The notes beneath the pieces are model-generated. The model ran no database searches and was not told where the DNA came from. It saw nothing but the letters and a program-made list of their open reading frames with translations. The position numbers and the translations under genes were made by a program. From positions 246,001 to 310,000 of the forward strand of contig JAQFVV010006632.1 of assembly GCA_028023455.1 (NCBI GenBank): 64,000 nt of DNA, in the 5' to 3' direction. Below are positions 32,786-42,672 of the stretch, piece after piece; the first letter of the stretch is position 1, and every line of letters begins with the position of its first letter. Origin of the DNA: Epiperipatus broadwayi (Eukaryota > Onychophora > Udeonychophora > Euonychophora > Peripatidae).

Positions 32786-35087
32786 TAATGGTATGAAAAG
32801 TAGAGCTGCTTTAACCTAACCAAGAGATGCAAGTAGAGGGGGTTCAAACCTCACCTATTCCTCCAGATTGATACTAAGCAACTTACTCCCCAAACCTGAC
32901 TAGAATTTATTCTTTATGTATGCCCGGTGTCAGGGAGAAATGAGATCCCAAAAGGGAATTTTAACAAAGAAAAAAATCAGGTTTAGACTATATAATGAAA
33001 CGCAGACAATTAATATATAATTGGACTAGTGAATGACATTTTTATTAGTTGAAATAACAATAGAAACGACAATTTGAAGACTAAATAATAATAAAAAAAT
33101 ATTGCAAGTTATTTTCTTGCACCTACAAACATAGATATGTATAGAAGATATACATTAGTAAGGTCCATTTAATGTATTTTAAACAATTGTATGGTTATTA
33201 CATAACAATACCATACTTAGCCAACAAATTTGGGTGTTTTACTTTAAAGGAGAGAGACAGAAAAACATAACTCTAGGATGAAATTATAAAAATGGATAAC
33301 TTATTTTGACTAGCTAAATAGAAATGAGGCCAATATTCAAATCTAGCCTGATTTCAATGACAAATAAAAGATAAACCCCAGCAGATATTTTTCAGATTTA
33401 CACAATAATATTTTGAATATATAAACATCAAGGCTTAAATTTATCATAAAATAAAACTATCATGGTCCTTGGTGATTCAATTTGTGGATTTAGAAAGCAA
33501 GTCTTTGGTCACAAAGGCTTCTTACAAAGCTAACTGGGTCTGGATAGCACTCCGGGTCTAAACACATAGTTAGAGGAAAGGAGCTCATTTGCCTCAGCAT
33601 GTCCAAGCTCAGGACGAGTATAAATGCTTGTGTCCAAAAGAAAAAAACTTTTTGACAAATTTAGAGATCCATTTTTTTATTGAGGGAAATCCGGGAAAGG
33701 TGTTAGCATATGAAGCAACGATGACAGGAGTGAAGTAGAAGTGCCGAGATACCCAAGAATCACTGAGTAGCACAATAAAATGACCATTAACTTTAAAAAA
33801 AAACAACCTTTAATTAAATATTAGTTTATAAGAAGTAATATGGTTTCAAAATCTTATGAGACTGAGAAAATATCCACTATAAATTATTTGTCAAGTAATA
33901 ATTAATTACTATTTAGCCAGTTCACCCACAGAATTAATGAAGATTTCCGATTTTAATTTATATATATTGCTTTACTGTACCCTCTCCTACATTTAATATA
34001 ATAAAAAAAAAGATTTTGAACATTTAAGCTATATACTCTCTATGTGAATACATATATTAATAAAACACAGGTTGACTTAAGGAATGGTAAAATATAAGAC
34101 ATGATTGGATCTTTGCTTTAAATTATATATTGTAGATTTAATATGTATAGTTGTATTTATTTTTATTTTATGATAAATCAAAAAAGACATGCAAATATCT
34201 AAGACAAAAGAATGATTATGCTTTCGGCTTATCTCTCTAAGCACTAATATATATATACATACATACATACGGTAGGAGGGAGGTGGACAGGCTGCAGAGA
34301 AATATTTTAATTTCAAGAAGCTTTAAAAGAAATTTTAAAGATCCCATCTTCACTATATCCGGTTGATTATAGAATATCTAAACTAAATTTTAACTATTTC
34401 TCCATCCCAACCCTTCCTTCATAGGTTATACGTATATGCTTTAAAAAAAATACAAGAGAGAATCATTTCATTTCTCTTGATCAAAAAGAAAACTAAATAA
34501 TATACAATTAAAGTAAGCATAATAGCGATTGATAAAAAAAAATCACATGATAAAATATTAATATTCCAGGTTATATAATTTAATGCACTTACTTATATCA
34601 CATAAATAACGAAAAATAAAATAAAAGTGGAAGTTACTGGTAACCTTTTTTTTTTTGTTTAAATATTGTACATCTTTACTTAGATAGTCCTATGGCTATT
34701 CCAGTCCATTACACATGTGATGGATTATTTTGATTTTGGTTCTTGATTATCCATTACTGGCAGCAGACATTGGTCAAGCAAAAATTGTTCTAGCATTACT
34801 CTACATTTTGATGTTATACCATTCCAGCTCCAGCAAAAACAGAAAACTGTTGAGAGAGAGAGAGGAAAAAGTCTACTCGGCATTTCAATTATAGCACCAA
34901 AAAAAATTCTTTAAGTTTTCTTTGAATGTTGTTGGTTCAAAAATCTACAGCAGGGAACTAGTATAATCTTGGTTGCAGATAGACCTTTGTTTAAGCCTGT
35001 AACAATGTATTTATCTAAAACTAAAATCTTTTAATTTTATTTCATAAATGTATGGAATGTTTTAAAGCATTTTTTTAAATTTAGCCT
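32786..35087. other. Non-coding AT-rich stretch
   Basis: No gene recognised. Contains a (TACA)n run near 34250-34270. Short frames at 33609-33806 and 34077-34316 have no domain. Confidence 0.45.
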
Positions 35088-35199
35088 ACATTCATTGTGG
35101 TTGGATGCAGGGTCTTTAGTTAAACCACAGTGAATGGTGAAGCAAGCATATATATATATAATATGTATATATGTGTAGCTTCAATATATATATATATAT
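35088..35199. repeat. Small hairpin and (TA)n target site next to the LTR
   Basis: CATTCATTGTGGTT and AACCACAGTGAATGG form a short imperfect hairpin (35090-35137). (TA)n runs follow up to 35199, the insertion site of the LTR element. The last four bases before the LTR are ATAT and the first four after the other LTR are ATAT; this fits a 4-bp target duplication but cannot be proven inside a microsatellite. Confidence 0.6.
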
Positions 35200-38100
35200 T
35201 GTAACCATATATTTTAGTATAAAATATATTAATTGATGTAACTTATATAAAAATTTCTCTTTCTTCTTTTGGTGATTTGGTTGGCTTGATTCGCACTTGA
35301 AAAGATTACTGTCTTATATTATTTTAATAAATTTAAATTTGCTTCGTTCCATATACTAACTTATATCAAAACGTTTAACTTTTTAAAATTTTACAACATA
35401 TTAAAATTTGGTAAAATATTATTAAAAATAATATTTTGTTTTTATTTATTTAAAGTAATCTTAAATTATTATTTCTATTGAATTAAAATAAAACCATTTG
35501 TTCAATTAAAATAAATTATTAAATAAATACAGCAATTACGTATGCGTCTCAATGTAATAAAAGAAAAGAGCGCGAATTTCTAGGAGAATATCGTCTGTTA
35601 GTTTGTCTTTTGGAGGGAAGAAGAACAGAAATGGTCAAGGCAAATAGTGTAAATTTGCTGAGCTTATTTTGAAGCCATTAATAAGTGAATAAATTACCAC
35701 AAAATTTGTTATAAACATAAAATAACTTAGTGTTATCTAATTAAGATGGATCACTAAATTTAAAGATCTTTTCAAGTCGGTCGGCCAACTGAATCAAATC
35801 ACCGTAGCGTTTTCCAATATCGCATTTTTGAAATGTCGAAGCTTCCCAGTTTGAAAGAATTAAATACAAGAATTTGGTATGTTTTGAAATATTTATTATT
35901 CTACAATTTGGAAAATTTGAATCAGTGTTTTAATTACAGAAGTTTTATGAAAATGAAAATTTGTTTTTTAAAAAAAAAAAAAAAAGAAAAAGTTTAAGTT
36001 AAAATAAAGTAAAGCGTTAAAGCTATCAAAATATTTAATATTTCCGTTTTTTAATTCTGATAAAATATAATATTGATTGATATTTAACTTTACAATGCCA
36101 TTAATATTTGCTAATTAATTTGTTTAACGCTTGGATCATAAACATTTTTCAAATAATTAATCAAAGTTTTTTATAATTGTATCGTCTATTTAAAAATGAA
36201 TAAATTAATTGCTGTAATTAGTTATTCCTGGATTAACGCAATGGATAAATAAATACTTGCATGGATAGGATAAACTTGGAACACTTTTGATAGAGAGATG
36301 TAGGGATTAATAACTTTATGAAAAACATTTTCATTTAAATTCTGTGTATCCTGTTTTAAAATTGTTTCATGTTTGGAGAGCCACGCAAATCGTTAATCTA
36401 ATATTGCTTTAATAACTAATCAAATGGATATAATTGCATGTATGGAATTTAACTACAGTTATAGCTATTACCTCATATACTTATTATTCTACACATTGTA
36501 CATGGATTCCACGGATCACATTAGGAGTTACAAAATGCTATACAATCCAATTTGTGATACACATCTGCTAAAATTCATGTATTTGAACTATAAAATGCTC
36601 TACATTTAGTTTTATCACACACACACCGTTAAATGTTATATGTTAATGAATAATACATTTATTTAATTTTATCATTATATGAACTCGCATATGAAGTTCA
36701 TAAGTTATATTTGTTAGATTTAAATTAATAAAGGTTGAATAAAATATTTATTCAAAAGAATAGCGCTTGAGGAGAAAGCTTAAACAGTACTTAATGAATT
36801 CATGAGATATACCAATCTTTATGAGATATTTTGTGAGTCTTTCCAGATTTATATTCCCATGCCAATATTATTTACATTATATTATACATGTTTATTTTAA
36901 GCAAGATAAGTAGTACATTGGTTGTCCTGATTATTGTAATATTTTACTAAGCAAGAACCCACATTTGCTAAAGTGTCAGCGTATTCTGAATAATCAGAAG
37001 AATTGAGGGGGATGATTTGCACTTTAATGTGAAGTAAATTATAATGTTGTTTTAGTATGCTAAAGGCTTTAATCTGTGCTGGTGGTTAATCCGCAGATTA
37101 TTTTAATTGCCATTTTGTATTTTACACACATTCCTGCGCTGGTGGTTAATCCGCGGAATTGTGTGATTATACGTATGACTTTATGATAGTGTTTAAATAC
37201 GCAAAACGTTAGTATTATTTAATTCCTACGTGTAGATGAATACATCCACAGGAATATGTTTGCTTCACAGATATAAGTTGGGCAAAGTATTTTAGTTAAT
37301 CTGCCAAATCATCTTCTTCATTTGTAAGCATAATTTATCGGTTAGATTGATAAATGGCAACAGGACATTCTATTCAAGTACTTCATGATAATTAACTGTT
37401 GGTTGATTATTATCTACCGGAGTGTAAGTTTACATTTTCATTTTAATTAATGATTACATTATAGCTAAATCATACAGACATCATATTATTTATTATATGA
37501 TTATAAGTTTACAGTAGGAAGTTATTGAATCTGGAAATGACATTCAATGTTCATAAGTTAATGCTGAATTTAATAATTGTCTCAATGTTCATTACATTAG
37601 ATTGAATAAGGTATAATTAGGTTTTTTAAAACTATACCTATAAATGTATTGAAGAAAGTTAATGGAACTATCATTTATTTATTTATTTGTTTATTTATGT
37701 TTTATTTAAAATATTGAAATTAACTATTTATTGTTCATAAAGTTTGTAAATAAAAGTTGATTTATAATTAAACTTACTGTGCCGTTGCTATGAGTCATTC
37801 ATAACATCAGAAATCATAAACTTTGGATAGAGCATACATTATAGAGCATACATTGAATTACATATTATTGTCTACATGATATAAGAATTTATTAATATTT
37901 TGAGAAAACATTAAGATGCTTTTCGTCTTTGGTAGTATATGATTGGTAAGGTACAATAAAATCCCATTTACCTTTTCCATCATTGTGGCTTTGCGTAGTT
38001 GATTCTAGTATAAAATACAAATTAATTATTAAACTTGTGAACAGATTTATTCAATAATGATATGATTAAATATTTACCTAACATTTTTAAATTTTCATTC

Positions 38101-38741
38101 TTGTCAATACAATAAGAGTCTCAATGATATATTAAATTATAAAAGAACCCAATTATTCATGTTTATTAATTGCAAAGCTTTACCTGGACTAGCATCTGTC
38201 TTAGAAATCATATAGATGATTTAAAATTTCATAATTTTATGTGGTTCCACAAATTACGCTATCTTGTACATGGTCGGCCATAGGGTCGCATACCATAAAA
38301 ATCGCAAATTGAGGTTTAAAAGTGATAAAATTGCACTTATAATTTGTTTAATATGTTTTATAATAATACTATGATAGGTCTTCGTGGTATACCCTGGCTG
38401 CGATCAAATAAATTATAAAAAGTTAGGTTAATTCATTAATTTTGTCTGTAGTAAATTGCCCCAGATGTTGATTGTGGTCTTTTGTGCATAAAATAAATAG
38501 TATGAGATGCTTTTGGATACAGCTCTTAATAGCTGATAATGTGCAATGAGAGTTGATCAGTGACCAAGGTTGTAATTCCTAGTGCACTTACATTACGTAG
38601 TTGAGATTACACAATTTACGGTTACAATTTATAGTGCCGCAACAAGTACGGCATGATGATGGGTAGTTGAAGGGGTGATGGAAGGTTGGTTACCACCTTT
38701 GTGAGCCATCAGGGTGGACGGCTCCGGGGATTTTGGTTACA
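35200..38741 (+). repeat. 5' LTR
   Basis: Begins TGTAACCATATATTTTAGTA and ends GATTTTGGTTACA, so it has TG...CA ends. It matches 41876-45422 throughout; by eye about 20 substitutions and a few short indels separate them, for instance GAGGAGAAAGC against TTCCGAAAGC near 36768. A polyadenylation signal AATAAA is at 37955-37960. Inside is a duplicated phrase GCTGGTGGTTAATCCGC (near 37079 and 37138). A length of 3.54 kb is very long for a gypsy-type LTR. A 61-codon frame (36424-36609) is preserved in both LTRs with one amino-acid change. Confidence 0.9.
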
Positions 38742-38917
38742 GCTTTTGGCGCGCAACGTGGCTGGCTCGAGATGTTTTGGTTACAGCTTTTGGCGCGCAA
38801 CGTGGCCGGCTCGAGAAGATGTTTTGGTTACAGCTTTTGGCGCGCAACGTGAATGGCACGATGTGTTGTGGTTGCAACTTTTAGCGTCACAATGGGATCG
38901 GCCCGAGATGTTGAGGT
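38729..38917 (+). promoter_or_regulatory. Four-copy array of LTR end plus primer-binding site
   Basis: Right after the LTR, TGGCGCGCAACGTGG (38747) resembles the binding site for tRNA-Lys (known site TGGCGCCCAACGTGGGGC; 14 of 18 match). The unit GTTTTGGTTACAGCTTTTGG plus CGCGCAACGTG recurs: the TGGCGCGCAACGTG core is at 38747, 38791 and 38838, with a decayed copy near 38882. Spacings are 44-47 bp. Each unit also carries the last bases of the LTR. Only the first is at the normal place, five bases inside the LTR end. Confidence 0.75.
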
Positions 38918-39456
38918 TATATAGTCATTATAAGTGTGCAAATACGGTTTTGGCACTTTATAAACATGCGATTTGATTAATTGATTGTTGCATAGTGCAA
39001 TATGGTGATTTGTGAACTGAATTAATTAATGATTGTTGATTGCAATTTTAATTTCTCATATTATAAGAATATTATCATGTGACAAATGCTCTATCATAGT
39101 GATAAAATATTGTATGTTTATTGCTATATTTCTCCAGGTTACTTATATAGATTTCTGATGACCATAGCAATCGTATTCTAGGATATACCAATATTTATGA
39201 TTGAATTTGGGAGAAGTTGAAATTATCAAGGGTTTGTAAAGTAGTTGTTATAATATTGCAGATATCTGAAGTGGGGGTTCAGATTATTTTAGTGAGTGTG
39301 ATATATACCATCTGGGATAGTTATTGGTGGTGAGGATTTAGTGGTTGGTCGGCTTGAACAAGATTTTAATTGATCATTGTTATTAAGACACATATTTTCA
39401 GAAAGTAAAAGCTTGGTTTCACAAAATATTGAAATAGTTATTATAAGATACTCAAA
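38918..39456 (+). other. Leader between primer-binding array and first ORF
   Basis: About 540 bp with no reading frame of note. Candidate 5' untranslated and packaging region of the element. Confidence 0.45.
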
Positions 39457-40713
39457 ATGAGTGATTCTGAAGAACTTAATTATCCTGAGACAACTCAAGA
39501 AATTCCTGATTTTGATTTCCAACAACGGTTTATGATAATGCTTCAACGCATAGAGATTGGAATGAATGAACAGTCTAAAAAATTAAATGAACAATCTCTT
39601 TCCCAAAAAGAGATGTTAATTTCTCAAAAAGAGATGACTGAAAAATTAAATGAACAGTCCATTTCTCAAAAAGAGGTGACTGAGAAATTAAATGAACAGA
39701 CTGAAAAATTAAATGAACAGTCTACTTCTCAAAAGGAGATGAATGAAAAATTAAATGAACAGTCCATTTCTCAAAAAGAGATGACTGAAAAATTAAATGA
39801 ACAGACTGAAAAATTAAATGAACAGACTGAAAAATTGAATGAACAGAATGAAAAATTGAATGAACAGTCTATAAAATTAGATAGTTTTGAGAATAAAATG
39901 GCTGAAGTTCAGGAATTTGTGAAGGAAAAAATAGAAGCTGCTAGAGTAAAAACAGTAGAGGAATTTAACCAAAAATTTCAATCCTTAGAGAGTAGTTGTA
40001 AAGCAGCGAAAGTGGAGTCCGATATCAAATTAGAAGAAATCAAAGCTAATTTCTTCGATTATAAAAAGCACTTAGAAGTTCAAATAGAAGAAATCGGAAA
40101 TAAGTTTATAACCTACGAGGAAAATTTGGACACTAAATTGAAGGTGCTTGATGTGGCAAGTGAAGACTCAAAGAGTCAGTTGGCCCACATAATTAGTGAA
40201 ATAAACTATAAAGTTCAAGAAGTAGAGTCTCAATCTGCCAGATCTATTGATGAAATAAAAACTGAAATGGAAAGTAAATTTCAGAATATGAATGAATCTG
40301 CAACAGAGAGCAGAGCAGAATTGGGTAGCATGAAAAAGATTTTAGAAGAAACCATCAATAGGTCTAAAGTCGAAAATAAAGAGTTAAAAAAGACTAATGC
40401 TAAATTTATGGGAAACTTAGAAATGATGCAAAAAGAGTTGAAGGAAGTGAGGGACAAAGGTCAAGAGTGGCCAAATGAATCAAATGAGTTTAAAGAAGGG
40501 CAGAAACTAGAGGCAATGATTGAAAATCTTCAGCTGAAAGTGTTAGAAATTCAAAAGGCTCAAGAGAAAAATGATAATTTCATTGGTCAAAATACTAAGT
40601 ATTATGTGGATGGGACGGAGACCTCTGTTAAAGAAGTAGTTGTATCAGATAATAATTTTACTGGTATCCGCACAACTCCCATTCTCCAAAACCATTGGGA
40701 ATTGGATCTGTAG
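39457..40713 (+). CDS. Coiled-coil ORF of the LTR element (418 codons)
   Basis: Opens with ATG in an AAAATGA context at 39457 and ends with TAG at 40711-40713. The first 30 residues are acidic. Residues about 35-150 are built from repeats of KLNEQ (nine copies) alternating with SQKEM-type units; at DNA level this is a minisatellite (39568-39890). Residues about 150-380 are rich in Glu, Lys and Leu and look like a long coiled coil. There is no zinc knuckle or enzyme motif. It probably forms the N-terminal, assembly-promoting part of a Gag protein. The reading frame downstream that carries the Gag core overlaps it in the -1 frame. The repeats could change length by slippage. Confidence 0.75.
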   Translation: MSDSEELNYPETTQEIPDFDFQQRFMIMLQRIEIGMNEQSKKLNEQSLSQKEMLISQKEMTEKLNEQSISQKEVTEKLNEQTEKLNEQSTSQKEMNEKLNEQSISQKEMTEKLNEQTEKLNEQTEKLNEQNEKLNEQSIKLDSFENKMAEVQEFVKEKIEAARVKTVEEFNQKFQSLESSCKAAKVESDIKLEEIKANFFDYKKHLEVQIEEIGNKFITYEENLDTKLKVLDVASEDSKSQLAHIISEINYKVQEVESQSARSIDEIKTEMESKFQNMNESATESRAELGSMKKILEETINRSKVENKELKKTNAKFMGNLEMMQKELKEVRDKGQEWPNESNEFKEGQKLEAMIENLQLKVLEIQKAQEKNDNFIGQNTKYYVDGTETSVKEVVVSDNNFTGIRTTPILQNHWELDL

Positions 40714-41528
40714 CCCATGATGTCAAGAACACAGATATGTCTATGGGTGGATCTACAGCTCTTAAATTTCTCAAGATTAAGCCATTTAAAGGGGAGTATT
40801 TGGAAAACCCTTTAGAATTTCTTCAAAATCTTGAAGAATTGTTTACTTTATGTACATTTTCAGAACGAGAAAAACTGGCTATCTCCAGCAACCATCTTTA
40901 TGCTGCTGCAAAAGATTGGTGGCAGTCTTTGTTTGATTGTCCTCAAACATATGGAGATTTTAAACATTTAATAATGTCAAGTTTCTGGGGTGAAGATCGC
41001 CAGGATAACATGCGTTATCAAATCACTCGAGAAAAGTATAATGCTAATAAAGGTAGCTATACTAAATTTTTTCGTGGACAGGCAATCAAGCTTAAAACTT
41101 TAACTGCGTTTCCATTATCTGAGCATCATATAGTTAGGATCTTAAGACATAACTTACCTCGACAGATCGAACAAGTTTTGATAGCTGCGGATAAGTACAC
41201 AATTGATGAAGTGTCAGAGATCTTAGATGCACTTGAAACAAGTGAATGTGACCTAGAAAACAAATATAGAGGTGGAAAGGAGGCTAGAGCTTCTCATAAC
41301 TATTCCATGGCTAATGTAAATGTTGCTCCAATAAGAAGTCCTTATCATGATAAAAGATACGAGAGTAGGAGTCGTAGTTATAGACGACCAAAATTTTATA
41401 ATAGAGTTAATTGTCAACCTAGTCTAATTAATAAGACCCAAGATAGAAATCAACCTTCTGTTAGTGGAATTAAACCACCTAACAAAAAGGATATTCAAAC
41501 AAATGTTAAAAGTAGTACATTAAACTAG
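40656..41528 (+). CDS. Gag capsid-like ORF of the LTR element
   Basis: This frame is open from 40656, overlaps the previous ORF by 58 bases, and lies -1 to it. There is no ATG before 40737, so it is expressed either by -1 frameshifting or from that internal ATG; alternatively a single-base change has split one ORF. Counting from codon 40695, residues 27-183 match the Ty3/gypsy Gag core: FKGEYLENPLEFLQNLEELF, then AKDWWQSL, a DFKHLIMSSFW stretch, and the helical region ending EILDALETSE. A basic RSRSYRRPKFYNR tail follows. A CCHC zinc knuckle, common in Gag, is missing. I saw no canonical slippery heptamer in the overlap. It ends at TAG 41526-41528, just before the integrase remnant. Confidence 0.75.
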   Translation, partial: FYWYPHNSHSPKPLGIGSVAHDVKNTDMSMGGSTALKFLKIKPFKGEYLENPLEFLQNLEELFTLCTFSEREKLAISSNHLYAAAKDWWQSLFDCPQTYGDFKHLIMSSFWGEDRQDNMRYQITREKYNANKGSYTKFFRGQAIKLKTLTAFPLSEHHIVRILRHNLPRQIEQVLIAADKYTIDEVSEILDALETSECDLENKYRGGKEARASHNYSMANVNVAPIRSPYHDKRYESRSRSYRRPKFYNRVNCQPSLINKTQDRNQPSVSGIKPPNKKDIQTNVKSSTLN

Positions 41529-41542
41529 AAGGAGCCTCATGA

Positions 41543-41722
41543 AAAGATTCTCATGTTAGCAACTTAAAGAAAAACGAATTCAGAAAATTCTTAAGCTTGT
41601 ATAATGGACCTTTCATGATTGAAAGTCAGGTGGGAGAGAACGCATTTATGCTCTCAACCCCTGAAGGAATCCGAGGCACCTACAATGCACGTAGTTTAAA
41701 ACCTGTACCTTCAATAAATTAG
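41543..41722 (+). pseudogene. Remnant of the C-terminal end of integrase
   Basis: A 59-codon open stretch between TGA (41540-41542) and TAG (41720-41722), with no start codon. It reads NEFRKFLSLYNGPFMIESQV and, near the end, ARSLKPVPSIN. This fits the final module of gypsy-type integrases (leu-x-x-x-tyr-x-GPF-x-ile, then leu-lys-pro). It joins Gag directly to the last part of pol, so almost all of pol has been removed by one or more internal deletions. Function is unlikely; the DNA may be kept because it precedes the polypurine tract. Confidence 0.6.
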
Positions 41723-41875
41723 GGGGATTTATATTGTAAAATGTTATACCATATTCAAATTGATGATAAATTATAGATAGAATAATAAAAATAGTAACTT
41801 ATGATGTACCTTGGTAGAATTTAAGTAAAGGGAATTCTAAAGAAAGATAATTTTTTTCCGTAGGGGGGAGTAAAC
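41723..41875 (+). promoter_or_regulatory. Polypurine tract region
   Basis: AGGGGGGAG at 41862-41870, five bases before the 3' LTR, fits the primer for plus-strand DNA synthesis. The bases before it are AT-rich and non-coding. Confidence 0.7.
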
Positions 41876-42641
41876 TGTAACCATATATTTTAGTATAAAA
41901 TATATTAATTGATGTAACTTATATAAAAATTTCTCTTTCTTCTTTTGGTGATTTGGTTGGCTTGATTCGCATTTGAAAAGATTACTTTCTTATATTATTT
42001 TAATATAAATTTAAGTTTGCTTCATTCCATATACTAACTTATATCAAAACGTTTAACTTTTTAAAATTTTACAACATATTAAAATTTGGTAAAATATTAT
42101 TAAAAATAATATTTTGTTTTTATTTATTTAAAGTAATCTTAAATTATTATTTCTATTGAATTAAAATAAAACCATTTGTTCAATTAAAATAAATTATTAA
42201 ATAAATACAGCAATTACGTATGCGTCTCAATGTAATAAAAGAAAAGAGCGCGAATTTCTAGGAGAATATCGTCTGTTAGTTTGTCTTTTGGTGGGAAGAA
42301 GAACAGAAATGGTCAAGGCAAATAGTGTAAATTTGCTGAGCTTATTTTGAAGCCATTAATAAGTGAATAAATTACCACAAAATTTGTTATAAACATAAAA
42401 TAACTTAGTGTTATCTAATTAAGATGGATCACTAAATTTAAAGATCTTTTCAAGTCGGTCGGCCAACTGAATCAAATCACCGTAGCGTTTTCCAATATCG
42501 CATTTTTGAAATGTCGGAGCTTCCCAGTTTGAAAGAATTAAATACAAGAATTTGGTATGTTTTGAAATATTTATTATTCTACAATTTGGAAAATTTGAAT
42601 CAGTGTTTTAATTACAGAAGTTTTATGAAAATGAAAATTTG

Positions 42642-42672
<31 letters not shown>

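Noticed and set aside
38686-38976. 96-codon frame across the primer-binding array
   Set aside because: It only follows the 44-47 bp tandem units and the LTR end; no domain, and it overlaps a required non-coding signal.
41529-41875. Hidden reverse transcriptase or protease after Gag
   Set aside because: Only about 350 bases remain before the LTR; apart from the integrase-like tail no D[ST]G, YxDD or RNase H motif appears in any frame.
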